DNA from: Exilibacterium tricleocarpae
GTDB taxonomy: Bacteria; Pseudomonadota; Gammaproteobacteria; Pseudomonadales; Cellvibrionaceae
Direction of reading: 5' to 3'
Length of the DNA: 64,000 nucleotides
NCBI RefSeq assembly: GCF_007004655.1
Contig: NZ_ML660095.1
Coordinates: 18,375-82,374, forward strand
Positions 52,970-62,535 of the stretch are shown one piece after another (position 1 is the stretch's first letter; each line of letters begins with the position of its first letter). The notes below the pieces were generated by a model that searched no databases, was not told where the DNA came from, and saw nothing but the letters and a program-made list of their open reading frames with translations. The translations under genes were made by a program, and so were the position numbers.

Positions 52970-54766
52970 TTATATATCGAAACAGTTGTCGCTGCGGTAG
53001 ATAAGCGTCGTGCGGCCTGGTTTGTGCCAAAGTGGTTTCAAGCCGGTAAAGTCCAGGGTCTTAAAGCCCTGGCTTTTGGCATAGCGTAAACCTTCTGCAT
53101 ATTCGTGCCGGTGAGAATCGTCAAGCAGTATGACGCCGCGGTCTGACAGCTTCTGCACCGCCTGTTTAACACAGTTGACCCGGTCGCGGCCGTCGACGAT
53201 AACGATATCGTATTTGTCCGGTTTTCTCAGGATGGTGCGGCAATAGTCGCCATCGACGTCGTTAGGCTGGTAAATCAGTTCGGCATTGTCGGGGATTTTC
53301 CTATTGAGATGCTCGAACCAATACTGATCGTATTCGACGGCGACAATCGATTTGGCCCGCTCGGCGAAGAACAGCGTCGAGTAGCCGCTGCCGTACTCGA
53401 ATACGGTCTGCTGCTTGTTGATTCTGTCTTTGAACACCTCGATGATAGCGTAGTTCATCCAGGGCAGGGGTGAACCGTCGGTATCACAGGGGTAGCCCTT
53501 TCTGATGCTGTCCAGCCAGCCCACCAGGCGCAGGTAGGACTGCCGGCGCAGCAATAGCGACTGGTAGGCGCGGTAGTGGGCGGTAATGCCGGGAAGACAA
53601 TTCTGCAGTATTTTTTTTATATTTTTTTTCATAGTGGAGTTGTCGCCTGTTGCAACGGCTGCTTGGGCTGGCGGTGTTTTACCGGTATTGTCAGCGCTCG
53701 TATCCAGGAGTTGTCGGTAAAAAGCGGCAGTTTGCTGCGCTATGGGTTCCCAGTCCAATGGGCTCAAGTCGAGTGCGGTATCCTCTCTGGACTGCAACCA
53801 GGTCAAGACACTTTCGATGACGTTTCGATCCAGCGGCGGGTCGTATAAATATATCCAGTTTTCCCCGTAGGTTTGCTGCAGTGTCGGCAGGCTGCCGATA
53901 CGTGGCGCCACCACCGGTCGCCGCATCGACAAGGCGAGAATGGCGGTACCGGAATTCAGGATGCTCAGGTAGGGCAGTATCACGGCATCGGCAACCTGGA
54001 ACAGGCCGGAGACCTCCCCGTCTTCGATATGCCGGAACAGGCTTTTGATATTGTCTCTTTTGAACGACGGATTATCCTCAGTGCAGAGTCGCTCTTCCTT
54101 GCCCGGTTGACCGGCGACAATCAGGTTGGCGCGCCCGGGCTCGAGTTCGTTAAAAGCGTCGAGCAAAGCCGAGAGCCCTTTATGCAGGCGAATTTTGCCG
54201 AAAAACAACAGATTTGGCTTGTCCGGTTGAATGCCCAGGTGTTGGTAGGGGTCCGTATCACAAGGCGGATAGGCGTCTATATAGTGGCCGTGGGGAATAA
54301 TTGCAGACGGCTTTTGCGCGAGAAACGGGTAGAGTGCTTCAAGTTGCTCCCGACCCTGGCGGTTGAGATAAATCACCCCGTCCAGGGAACGCAGGATTTT
54401 CCTCCAAAGACTCAATGCCAGGTGCCGCAGCGGCATTTTGTGGGGTTCCATATTGTGGGCGGTCCACACGACCTTGCCGCCGCGCTTCTGAATGCTGCGA
54501 ATTTTGCGCAGTAGCTTCCAGGCCCTGATATGAACGCGAGTGATTTTATCGTGGCGCAGCAGTAAATCCGGCCAGTGAATATGGAAAATATCCCACTGCT
54601 GTAAGTCGAATGGGGTGGTGGCGAACTCGAACGTTTGCACCTCTGCCGGCATGGCGTCGTAGAGCAGCGAGTTATAGGGGTTGTTTGCCTTGTTCTTGCG
54701 CGCCGGGGAGGCCAAAACCCGCAGTGGCGAATGCCCCGGTATCGGCTCTGCGGTGGAGTCGTTCAT
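52970..54766 (-). CDS. Fusion of glycosyltransferase and SAM-methyltransferase-like domain
   Basis: 598 residues. Residues about 1-355 form a GT-B glycosyltransferase (IFHIHWPDLLL; LLFFGKIRLHKGLSALLDAF; AVILPYLSILNSGTAILALS). After a low-complexity linker, MKKNIKKIL starts a second half (about 385-598) with VFEYGSGYSTLFFAERA and DIVIVDGRDRVNCV, a methyltransferase-like Rossmann domain. The joint contains A-rich runs (ATGAAAAAAAATATAAAA), so the second half could also be started separately. Last gene of the leftward polysaccharide operon. Confidence 0.8.
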   Translation of the reverse strand: MNDSTAEPIPGHSPLRVLASPARKNKANNPYNSLLYDAMPAEVQTFEFATTPFDLQQWDIFHIHWPDLLLRHDKITRVHIRAWKLLRKIRSIQKRGGKVVWTAHNMEPHKMPLRHLALSLWRKILRSLDGVIYLNRQGREQLEALYPFLAQKPSAIIPHGHYIDAYPPCDTDPYQHLGIQPDKPNLLFFGKIRLHKGLSALLDAFNELEPGRANLIVAGQPGKEERLCTEDNPSFKRDNIKSLFRHIEDGEVSGLFQVADAVILPYLSILNSGTAILALSMRRPVVAPRIGSLPTLQQTYGENWIYLYDPPLDRNVIESVLTWLQSREDTALDLSPLDWEPIAQQTAAFYRQLLDTSADNTGKTPPAQAAVATGDNSTMKKNIKKILQNCLPGITAHYRAYQSLLLRRQSYLRLVGWLDSIRKGYPCDTDGSPLPWMNYAIIEVFKDRINKQQTVFEYGSGYSTLFFAERAKSIVAVEYDQYWFEHLNRKIPDNAELIYQPNDVDGDYCRTILRKPDKYDIVIVDGRDRVNCVKQAVQKLSDRGVILLDDSHRHEYAEGLRYAKSQGFKTLDFTGLKPLWHKPGRTTLIYRSDNCFDI

Positions 54767-54842
54767 AGTCAGTTTCTCTTCATAGGGCTATATGGGCCCG
54801 GGCGAGTATAGGATGCTGATTTTTACAAGACCCCGGTACAGG

Positions 54843-55649
54843 TCAATACTCTGTTTCTTTCTCGGGTTTCTTTAACACCAGGCACTGCACCATGGCCGGA
54901 TAACCGCCGCCCACCAGGAATCGATCCCGGTCGGTGAGGATGCGTTGCGGTTCAAACTCCGTGTATCCGTATAGTTGTGTCTTTTCCCCGAAAACCAGTT
55001 CAAAGTTTTCGACAGCTGCGAGTTCCTTGATATTGATATTGGCGCCGTACTTATTTGTCTGTGCAGTCTGAAACGGTGCGACGTCAGTAAATAAATCGAC
55101 AGTCAGTATAAACCGCCCGCCCGGCTTGAGACTGCGAAAGGTTTCTCGCATTACGTTTTCCACATCGCCCCAGGGCAGGTGCTCGATAACGCTGATGGAA
55201 AAAGCGCAGTCAAAGGCGTCGCTGGGCAGCTCCGCTTTCTCTATGGTTGTGTTGCGCAGCTCGACATCGGTGTGGAATAGCCGGTTCAGCTTTGCCAGGG
55301 TGTCCTGGTCGCAGTGCCAGCCTTTGCCCGCTGCCTCGAAGCCCGGATCGATATTGACCACCCGGCAGCCGTGTTGCGCGAGCGCGAATTGAAATCCGCT
55401 GAGACTGCCCCCGACCTCCAAAATACGATCGCCGGGCGACACTTGGGCCTGAAAAAACGCCCACGGGTACTCGAAAGCCCGGGTGGTGTTGTTGCGCTGA
55501 ACAGAAAATGGGCCGCGCAGTGACCAGTACCAGGTGGACGGCAGCCAGCGTTTCAGTTTTTTGGCGAGTATTATCGGCTTGCCGTAGGGTGCGCCCTGCT
55601 GTGCGTTCCAATCCAAAAAATTCTGTGGTAACTGATTTTCAGCGAGCAT
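54843..55649 (-). CDS. Class I SAM-dependent methyltransferase
   Basis: 268 residues. SAM loop ILEVGGSLSGFQFALAQHG, acidic VNIDPGFEA, and CAFSISVIEHLPWGDVENVM. Likely modifies a sugar or lipid-linked intermediate, given neighbours. Preceded and followed by glycosyltransferases on the same strand. Confidence 0.85.
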   Translation of the reverse strand: MLAENQLPQNFLDWNAQQGAPYGKPIILAKKLKRWLPSTWYWSLRGPFSVQRNNTTRAFEYPWAFFQAQVSPGDRILEVGGSLSGFQFALAQHGCRVVNIDPGFEAAGKGWHCDQDTLAKLNRLFHTDVELRNTTIEKAELPSDAFDCAFSISVIEHLPWGDVENVMRETFRSLKPGGRFILTVDLFTDVAPFQTAQTNKYGANINIKELAAVENFELVFGEKTQLYGYTEFEPQRILTDRDRFLVGGGYPAMVQCLVLKKPEKETEY

Positions 55650-55702
55650 CTTTTACTTACCTGCAAAGCGCAAATACCGGCCCTGCGGCCGCAGCGAATG
55701 AA

Positions 55703-56755
55703 TTATAAGATGGTGTTAAAAAAACGCCAATACCGCTCGACGATAGTGTCTTTTGAATAGTGCTTGCGGTAATGGGCAAAGGCATTGGCCGCCAGTTTTT
55801 CCCGCAGCCCGCTACTGCCCAGTAGCTGATTGACGGCATCGGCGAGCGCATCGACATCATCGATGGGGGTGACCAGTCCGGTCTCGGAATCGTCGATCAG
55901 TTCAGCCGGTCCCTGCGAGGCGGTAGCCAGAATCGGACACTTGTGTGCCCAGGACTCCATCACTATCGACCCGAGTCCCTCGTGGCGCGACGGGCAGATA
56001 AATACATCGGCGCTGCGCATCAACGCCGTGACGTCGGTGCGCCAGCCGAGCCAGTGGACCCGGGATGTTACGCCGAGTTCGTCCGCCAGGCCGCGCAAGG
56101 TCGTCTCCTCAGGGCCGCTGCCCGCCAGCCACAGGTGTGCCTCGGGTATACGGGTCAGCGCTTGCAGGAGAATGTCGAAGCCTTTGTTGACATGCAGGCG
56201 ACCGGCTGCCAGCAGCAGCGGTGCAGCGCCGGGGGTGTCGAAACTGTCCCTGGGCAGCGGCGTGACGGCGGTCTCATCGGCAAAGTTGGGAATATGCACG
56301 ACCTTATCGGCGGGCATACCACCGTTTATCAAGTGATCGCAGATGCCCTTGCTGATGCCGATCCAGTAGTCGCCTTTGCGATAGTATTTGAGTTTGTAGT
56401 AGTGACCCAGGCGGTGGACCAGGCGATAGTTGCCCCTGGGCGTCACGGCGCTGGCCCGGCCCATCCAGGTCAGCACAACATCCGGCGCAAACTGCGCCAG
56501 CGCGCTGCGGTAACGGTGGCGGTCGATCAGGTCGAGCGCACCGCCAAAGCGAAACCCGGCCCAGTCGACGGCGGCCCGATCGAGTTGGGCGGTACGGTCG
56601 GGGAAATCGCGCAAAAAAGCTTTTTGCCGCAGGCCCGGTACTGCGCTCATGGCAGCCACCAGCCGGGTGTAGAAGTTTTCTGCACCGCCCCGTTCAGCGC
56701 CGGCCAGTACCTGGGCGACTTTGATGGTGTCGCGGTCGTCCTTATGTGTCGTCAT
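55703..56755 (-). CDS. Glycosyltransferase family 4
   Basis: 350 residues. GAERGGAENFYTRLVAAM at the N terminus, LLLAAGRLHVNKGFDILLQA and FICPSRHEGLGSIVMESWAH in the donor-binding domain. Overlaps the kinase-like gene by 14 bases, so the two are co-translated. Confidence 0.9.
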   Translation of the reverse strand: MTTHKDDRDTIKVAQVLAGAERGGAENFYTRLVAAMSAVPGLRQKAFLRDFPDRTAQLDRAAVDWAGFRFGGALDLIDRHRYRSALAQFAPDVVLTWMGRASAVTPRGNYRLVHRLGHYYKLKYYRKGDYWIGISKGICDHLINGGMPADKVVHIPNFADETAVTPLPRDSFDTPGAAPLLLAAGRLHVNKGFDILLQALTRIPEAHLWLAGSGPEETTLRGLADELGVTSRVHWLGWRTDVTALMRSADVFICPSRHEGLGSIVMESWAHKCPILATASQGPAELIDDSETGLVTPIDDVDALADAVNQLLGSSGLREKLAANAFAHYRKHYSKDTIVERYWRFFNTIL

Positions 56756-57449
56756 TTTCTATCCGGCGCTGTCGAGGTTCCAGGTAGCCGTGATAACCCC
56801 AGGGGCCACCCCGCTGTTTAGTGGTGAGTAGTGTTTGCATGCGGGCCTCCAGATTGTCGAGCTTGCGCAGTGCCTTGCGCCGCGCCAGCACCGGCAGCAG
56901 TTGTGCCAGTGGGATCAGGTCGGACCAGCCCAAACCGTCGATGACCATCAGGCGCAGGGCGCCGCCGGCCGTTTGCTGTACCACCACATTGTGCAGCAGC
57001 AAGTCCCGGCTTGGAACCGCCAGGGTCGACCACTGCCGGCGGAATTGCTCGAGGCTTTGCCTGAGTGTCGGGGTGATGCCCTGTTCCCAGAGATATTGCT
57101 TCAAGGTGATCGATATCCTGCCGTCGGCGTCGGTGATGAGGTCGGTGACGATACCCGGCCCGCAATCGGTGGGCACCAGGCCGTAGCAGCGGGGGATCAG
57201 GTCGAGCACCGGGTCGCCGCTGCGGCGGTGAATGGCGGTCAGGGTGCGGTACTCCTGCAGATTGTCATCGAAGCTGCTGAGCGGCTTGAGCGATTTTGGG
57301 AAACTTTTTTTGCGGCGCTTTTCGGCGGCACTAAAGCCGGGTCTGGCGACCTTGACGCACTGGTGGCAATTGTCCGGGTTGACGAAACACAGCCGGTTGC
57401 CGCCGCGGGCAAACGGCTCCAGGCCGGCCAGTTGGAGCTGTTGCGGCAC
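56742..57449 (-). CDS. YrbL-like kinase-fold protein
   Basis: 235 residues. FARGGNRLCFVNPDNCHQCVKV fits the glycine loop and Lys of the YrbL/PhoP-network family, and RDLLLHNVVV with VIDGLGW resembles a kinase catalytic loop and metal site. In an LPS block it may phosphorylate a core sugar as WaaP does (inference). Three bases after the CgeB-like gene. Confidence 0.7.
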   Translation of the reverse strand: MPQQLQLAGLEPFARGGNRLCFVNPDNCHQCVKVARPGFSAAEKRRKKSFPKSLKPLSSFDDNLQEYRTLTAIHRRSGDPVLDLIPRCYGLVPTDCGPGIVTDLITDADGRISITLKQYLWEQGITPTLRQSLEQFRRQWSTLAVPSRDLLLHNVVVQQTAGGALRLMVIDGLGWSDLIPLAQLLPVLARRKALRKLDNLEARMQTLLTTKQRGGPWGYHGYLEPRQRRIENDDT

Positions 57450-57452
57450 GTC

Positions 57453-58469
57453 TTACTGCTCCAGCCACACATAGGGGTGGCTGTAGTCGATACCCAGGGT
57501 AGATTCGAGAATATACTGGGCGTTGAGCGTCGAGTTCATTTCCGTATGAAAGAAGTGGCGTGTCGCCGCGGCCCAGGCCCGGCGTTTGTCGTCATCGGCG
57601 TGAAACTCGCGGATCAGGCCGAGCAAGTGATCCAGGTCCCGGTAGTAGACCAACGTCCGGTCGGGAAACAGTGTGTCGAAGCCGGCGTCGGCGTTGGTGA
57701 ATATCAACAGGCCGTTGCCGCCGAGTTGGGCGATGCGCGCCGACGAATACCAGTGCCAGCCCTCCTGGCGGTTGAAATTGAGCCCCATCTTCGACTGCCC
57801 CAGGGCGCGGTCGTAGTCGCGGCCCCATACCGGCTTTTCGCCGAAGCTGCCGAAGGTTTTAAACACCAGCTCGCCGTTGAGTTGTTGCCTGAGGTAGCCG
57901 ACATCCTCCAGGCGTTTGGTGTGTTGCAGGGCGTTGCTGCAATAGATCAGATCGATAGGCAGGTTTTGCCGGTTCGATGCATCCTGGTTCTCAATGGCGC
58001 CGTCCACCGGGTTGGGCATATGGAACAGGCGCGCGCGCCGGCCTTCAAACTGCTTTAAAGCCTCGTGTCCGGTGGAGACGAACATGGCGTCGACCACCGC
58101 GCAGCGCTGTTCGATTTTGCGGACGTTGTCGGGAATAAACAGCGGATCATTGTTGCAACCGGCAATGGCCACCGCCGGCAACAGGCGGCGAATGTCCTCG
58201 AGCGTGCGGTTTTGGATAATATCGCAGTGACCCACCACCACCAGGTCCGGTTGCAGGGCCTCGGCCATTTCCAGCAGGCGTTTATTGGCCTTTTTGTAAC
58301 CCAGGTCGCGAATCCCCAGCGGCGCCTCGAAGGCGGCCACATCGCGATCGCTGAAACCCTGTACGTAGTGCCCGTTTTTGATCAAGCCGAAGAACAGCTT
58401 TTGCGCCCAACTGACCCGGGTGTGGCCATAGCGGCGCAGTTGCTGGTAGGCGATGTGAAGTACTCTCAT
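57453..58469 (-). CDS. CgeB-like glycosyltransferase
   Basis: 338 residues, GT-B type. LQPDLVVVGHCDIIQ, KMGLNFNRQEGWHWYSSARIAQLGG and a C-terminal LVYYRDLDHLLGLI resemble the CgeB/YkvP glycosyltransferase family. Function inferred from the family and setting only. Confidence 0.75.
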   Translation of the reverse strand: MRVLHIAYQQLRRYGHTRVSWAQKLFFGLIKNGHYVQGFSDRDVAAFEAPLGIRDLGYKKANKRLLEMAEALQPDLVVVGHCDIIQNRTLEDIRRLLPAVAIAGCNNDPLFIPDNVRKIEQRCAVVDAMFVSTGHEALKQFEGRRARLFHMPNPVDGAIENQDASNRQNLPIDLIYCSNALQHTKRLEDVGYLRQQLNGELVFKTFGSFGEKPVWGRDYDRALGQSKMGLNFNRQEGWHWYSSARIAQLGGNGLLIFTNADAGFDTLFPDRTLVYYRDLDHLLGLIREFHADDDKRRAWAAATRHFFHTEMNSTLNAQYILESTLGIDYSHPYVWLEQ

Positions 58470-58565
58470 AAATCCGCTAGCTCAAAGGCCGAACCCCCAC
58501 ACCTGAAGCGTAAGCGGCAGCGGGTGAAATCCGGGAAACGAGGCATTATCTACAAAGGTCCAAAA

Positions 58566-59555
58566 TCAGGCAAGCCAGCCTTTGCGGGCGACAATGTATT
58601 TTGCGACCCGGTCGGCTTCTTGCAAAGGTTCGCCGGCGGGCAGCATGTCGCCTTGTTCCACAAGGTAGTCCAGGGGGGTAAGACGCCGGGCGGCCAGCAG
58701 GCGATCGATGCCCGCCGTGACCCGGCTATGGCCTTTTCTCGGTGCTTTTCCCGGTACTTTTCTCGGTACTCTTCTCGGTACTTCGAGCAATCCCACCCGG
58801 GCGCCGGAGCTGAGGCTTTCGTAGACCATGGAGACACTGTCCTCGCTCACCCACACACAGCCCCGCTGTTGCAACTGTTGTTGCAGCCAGCCGGGGGGAG
58901 TCTGGCCAACGGGAACGAAGGTGAGTTGCGCATCGAGTGTTGAGGCCACGGCGGCATCGAAGTCTGCAGGTGTGCGACGCGAGTTGGTCAAGGTCCATTG
59001 CACCTCGGGCAGCGCGTTTTTCAGCCGCTGCAGTTGTGCCACTATGGCTCCGTTATCCCAGGCGTGGTGTTTGGACGGGCCGCCGATCAGCACCAGGCCT
59101 TGTGTAGGGTCTTGGGCCGGCGCCGGGGTAATGGCGTTGAGGACGCCCTCAGTGCGCAGCACCTTATCAATAGCTGCGGGCGCCTCAACAGCCGCGGGCG
59201 CCTCAGTAACGGCGGGCGCCGGGTCGTGTTGTGGCAGTACACACAGATCAAACCAGCGCAGTGGCAGCGATGGACGCATCAACACGATCAGTCGGCCCCC
59301 GTAGCGGTGCCGCAGCAGCAGTGCCGGCAGGTGCGTGCGGTGGCCGCAGGCGACGATCAGGTGCGGGGGCGGTGCTGCTTTGATGCCGAGGGCCTGCTGT
59401 ATGCCCTGCAGCCGGCCGCGGGTATGAATCCAGCGCTCGTGCAGGTCGGTGTAGCGCCCCAGTGCCTGCTCCAGTCCCTCGAGCTGATGGCGGTGTCCCG
59501 GCTTGTCGTCGGTGATAAACCAGGTGATAAGTGCATTCTCGGCCACAGCGTCCAC
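58566..59555 (-). CDS. ELM1-like (mitochondrial fission ELM1 family) protein
   Basis: About 329 residues. Starts ITWFITDDKPGHRHQLEGL, the family hallmark, with LVLIGGPSKHHAWDN and WVSEDSVSMVYESLSSG later. Bacterial ELM1 homologues sit in LPS/envelope loci and look like glycosyltransferases of GT-B fold. No ATG is available; GTG 59555 is used, GTG 59546 is also possible. Two internal repeats are coded: EAPAAV-type (about 59170-59215) and a Val-Pro-Arg-Lys run from a 12-bp DNA repeat (58735-58790). Confidence 0.7.
   Translation of the reverse strand: MDAVAENALITWFITDDKPGHRHQLEGLEQALGRYTDLHERWIHTRGRLQGIQQALGIKAAPPPHLIVACGHRTHLPALLLRHRYGGRLIVLMRPSLPLRWFDLCVLPQHDPAPAVTEAPAAVEAPAAIDKVLRTEGVLNAITPAPAQDPTQGLVLIGGPSKHHAWDNGAIVAQLQRLKNALPEVQWTLTNSRRTPADFDAAVASTLDAQLTFVPVGQTPPGWLQQQLQQRGCVWVSEDSVSMVYESLSSGARVGLLEVPRRVPRKVPGKAPRKGHSRVTAGIDRLLAARRLTPLDYLVEQGDMLPAGEPLQEADRVAKYIVARKGWLA
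58735..58790. repeat. Intragenic 12-bp tandem repeat
   Basis: Four to five copies of a unit like TTTTCTCGGTAC within the ELM1-like gene. Being a multiple of three, copy changes keep the frame and alter the number of Arg-Lys-Val-Pro repeats. Confidence 0.8.
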
Positions 59556-59690
59556 GCCCGTTATTAAGAGATTTATGTCTGCCGCTAGTCTATCAGAAAG
59601 CCCGGTCTCTACCTGTGGGGTGAGTATGAAGTATAATTTACGGATGCCGAGGGGCGGGTTGCGCCTCGAAACCGAAGGAAATCCCAGCAA

Positions 59691-60761
59691 ATGAAAGTAT
59701 TGATCACCGGAGCGGCCGGTTTTATCGGGTCTCATGTTGCGCTTTATCTGACCGCCAGGGGGGATGATGTCGTCGGCTTGGACAACTTCAACGACTACTA
59801 CGACGTCTCGCTCAAGCGGGCGCGGCACCGGCGCACTGAGCAGTTTCTGGCGGGCAGCCTCGGCGAGGACATCTATGCCCATGTCTGCCGCCCGGTGGCA
59901 GAGCGCGGCAGCTTTCGCATGGTTGAAGGCGACCTGGCAGACCGCGCGCTGATCGAGAAGCTGTTTGGCGAGGAGCGTTTCGACAAGGTCGTGCATTTGG
60001 CCGCTCAGGCCGGCGTGCGCTACTCCATCGAAAACCCCCACGCCTATATCGACAGTAATATTGTCGGCACCATGAATATCCTCGAAGGCTGCCGCCACCA
60101 CCGGGTGCAGCACCTGGTTTACGCGTCGTCGAGCTCTGTGTACGGCGCCAACGAAAGTATGCCGTTTTCCGTGCATGACAACGTCGATCACCCACTGTCA
60201 TTGTACGCCGCCAGCAAAAAAGCCAATGAGTTAATGGCGCATACCTATAGCCATCTCTACGACCTGCCCACCACCGGGCTGCGATTTTTTACGGTGTACG
60301 GGCCCTGGGGCCGGCCCGATATGGCGCTGTTTCTGTTTACCAAGGCCATTCTCGCCGACCAGCCGATCGACGTTTTCAACTACGGCAAACATCGCCGTGA
60401 CTTCACTTATATCGACGACATTGTCGAAGGTGTAGTGCGTACCCTTGATCACACGGCGGTCGCCAATCCGAATTGGAGCGGCGAGGAACCCGACCCCGGC
60501 ACCAGCAAGGCGCCCTGGCGCGTCTATAATATCGGCAACCAGAGTCCGGTTGAGCTGTTGGACTATATCGGCGCCATAGAGGAGGCGTTGGGCAAGCGCG
60601 CCCGGCAAAACCTGTTGCCGCTGCAGCCGGGTGATGTGCCCGATACTTATGCCGATGTGCAGGCGCTGGTGGACGATGTCAATTACCGGCCGGCTACCGA
60701 TATCAAAGTGGGGGTGAGACGTTTTGTCGACTGGTACACGACATTTTATAAAAAACCATGA
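59691..60761 (+). CDS. UDP-glucuronate 4-epimerase-like SDR
   Basis: 356 residues. NAD site [15 protein letters not shown], catalytic Tyr-Lys in YAASKKANE, and [16 protein letters not shown], which is typical of UDP-glucuronate epimerases (capsule protein I). Supplies UDP-galacturonate for polysaccharide. msbA follows 7 bp later. Confidence 0.92.
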   Translation: MKVLITGAAGFIGSHVALYLTARGDDVVGLDNFNDYYDVSLKRARHRRTEQFLAGSLGEDIYAHVCRPVAERGSFRMVEGDLADRALIEKLFGEERFDKVVHLAAQAGVRYSIENPHAYIDSNIVGTMNILEGCRHHRVQHLVYASSSSVYGANESMPFSVHDNVDHPLSLYAASKKANELMAHTYSHLYDLPTTGLRFFTVYGPWGRPDMALFLFTKAILADQPIDVFNYGKHRRDFTYIDDIVEGVVRTLDHTAVANPNWSGEEPDPGTSKAPWRVYNIGNQSPVELLDYIGAIEEALGKRARQNLLPLQPGDVPDTYADVQALVDDVNYRPATDIKVGVRRFVDWYTTFYKKP

Positions 60762-60768
60762 CCCACTT

Positions 60769-62532
60769 ATGTCGATGACCGCACCGGAGCAGCCAGGCAA
60801 GCGCGCCACCTATTATCGCCTGCTCCGTTACATCCTGCCCCACCTGGGTTTTTTCCTACTCAGCGTTTTTGGTTTCGCCCTGGTCGCTGCCAGCCAGGCG
60901 GGGTTGGCGGAGTTGATGAAGCAGATTGTCAACGCGATCGAGGGCGGCGATCCGTCCAGCCGTTACTTCACGCCGCTGTTGTTGGTGTTGATTTTTTTCG
61001 GGCGCGGGGTCGGTATGTTTATCGGCGGTTATTCCATGGCTCGCGTGGCTCACAATATTGTATTGACGCTGCGCTGCCAACTGTTTGACCGGCTCACGGT
61101 GCTGCCCGGGCGCTACTTTGACGCCAACGATTCCGGGCACCTGATATCGCGCATCACTTACAACACTGCACAGGTCACCACTGCGGTGACGGATGCACTG
61201 AAGGTGTTGATTCGCGAAGGGCTGATCCTGATCAGTCTGCTCATCTACCTGTTGTGGTCGGACTGGAAGCTCACCCTGGTGCTGCTGGCGGTGTGCCCGG
61301 TAATCGCCGCCATTGTGGTGCTGGTGGGCAAGCGCTTCAGCAGGTTGAGCGGGCGCATCCAGGTAACCATGGGTGATATCACGCAAATCAGTTCTGAGAT
61401 GATTGGCGGCAATCGGGTGATGCGCAGCTTTGGTGGCGAACAATACGAGAAGGAACGCTTTTTTCGCGCCAGCAAGAATCATTGCCGGCAATATATCAAG
61501 TTGCAGGCGACCTCATCGGTGGTAACGCCGATGCTGCAGTGGATTGTATCGATTGCCATGGCGGTCATGTTGTTTGTCGGGCTGACTTTTATGCAGACTG
61601 GCGGCACCGGTGAATTTATGGCCTATTTTACCGCTGCGGCCCTGATCCCCAATGCTTTGAAACAGCTCAGTGGCGTGTATGCCAAAACTTTGAAGGGGCT
61701 GGTTGCGGCGGAGAGCATTTTCCTGCAGTTGGACGAGGAGGCAGAGGAGGATAGCGGCACCCATGAGGTCGACAGGGTTGCCGGACGTATCGACATCAGC
61801 GGTGTGAATTTCGCCTATCAGGGGGAGGAAGTCGCGATACTGTCGGATATCAATCTATCTGTCGAGCCGGGACAAACGGTGGCTTTGGTGGGGGCCTCCG
61901 GCAGTGGCAAGTCAACGTTGGTCAGTCTGATTCCCCGCTTTTATGATTACAGTGAGGGCTCGATCAAAATTGACGGCGTCGAGTTGCGGGCCTTCACCCT
62001 GCAGAGTCTGCGGCGGCAAATTGCACTGGTCAATCAGAATGTTACGCTGTTTAACGCTACGGTTTTGGACAACATCGCTTATGGCGATCTGTCCGGCGCC
62101 GGTCGCGACAGCGTGATCGATGCGGCGCGGGCGGCGCAGGCGCTGGAGTTTATCGAGCAATTGCCCGCCGGTCTGGAAACGGTGATCGGCGAGGAGGGTG
62201 AGCGCCTGTCGGGCGGCCAGCGCCAGCGCCTGGCGATAGCGCGGGCACTGTTAAAGGATGCACCGATACTGATTCTCGATGAGGCCACCTCGGCGCTGGA
62301 TACGGAATCGGAACGTAAAATTCAGCAGGCGCTTGAAGAAGTCATGAGAGGACGCACGACTCTGGTGGTTGCTCACCGCTTATCGACGATCGAAAACGCC
62401 GACAAAATCGTGGTGATGGATGCGGGGCGAATTGTGGAGACGGGCAGTCACAGCGAACTGCTCGCGCGCCGGGGCCACTACGCCAGACTGCACGCCATGC
62501 AGTTTCAAGATGCACAGCCGGAACAGAGCTGA
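60769..62532 (+). CDS. msbA: Lipid A flippase MsbA
   Basis: 587-residue ABC exporter half: six-helix membrane domain (about 20-310), then ATPase with Walker A VGASGSGKSTLVSLI, signature LSGGQRQRLAIARAL, Walker B LILDEATSALD and switch His in VVAHRLSTI. Moves lipid A-core across the inner membrane. ATG 60769 follows the epimerase stop; waaA follows 3 bp after its stop. Confidence 0.94.
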   Translation: MSMTAPEQPGKRATYYRLLRYILPHLGFFLLSVFGFALVAASQAGLAELMKQIVNAIEGGDPSSRYFTPLLLVLIFFGRGVGMFIGGYSMARVAHNIVLTLRCQLFDRLTVLPGRYFDANDSGHLISRITYNTAQVTTAVTDALKVLIREGLILISLLIYLLWSDWKLTLVLLAVCPVIAAIVVLVGKRFSRLSGRIQVTMGDITQISSEMIGGNRVMRSFGGEQYEKERFFRASKNHCRQYIKLQATSSVVTPMLQWIVSIAMAVMLFVGLTFMQTGGTGEFMAYFTAAALIPNALKQLSGVYAKTLKGLVAAESIFLQLDEEAEEDSGTHEVDRVAGRIDISGVNFAYQGEEVAILSDINLSVEPGQTVALVGASGSGKSTLVSLIPRFYDYSEGSIKIDGVELRAFTLQSLRRQIALVNQNVTLFNATVLDNIAYGDLSGAGRDSVIDAARAAQALEFIEQLPAGLETVIGEEGERLSGGQRQRLAIARALLKDAPILILDEATSALDTESERKIQQALEEVMRGRTTLVVAHRLSTIENADKIVVMDAGRIVETGSHSELLARRGHYARLHAMQFQDAQPEQS

Positions 62533-62535
62533 TTG

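Noticed and set aside
58566..60191. 541-codon version of the ELM1-like gene
   Set aside because: The first about 210 codons are antisense to the epimerase gene; the family sequence begins near 59546.
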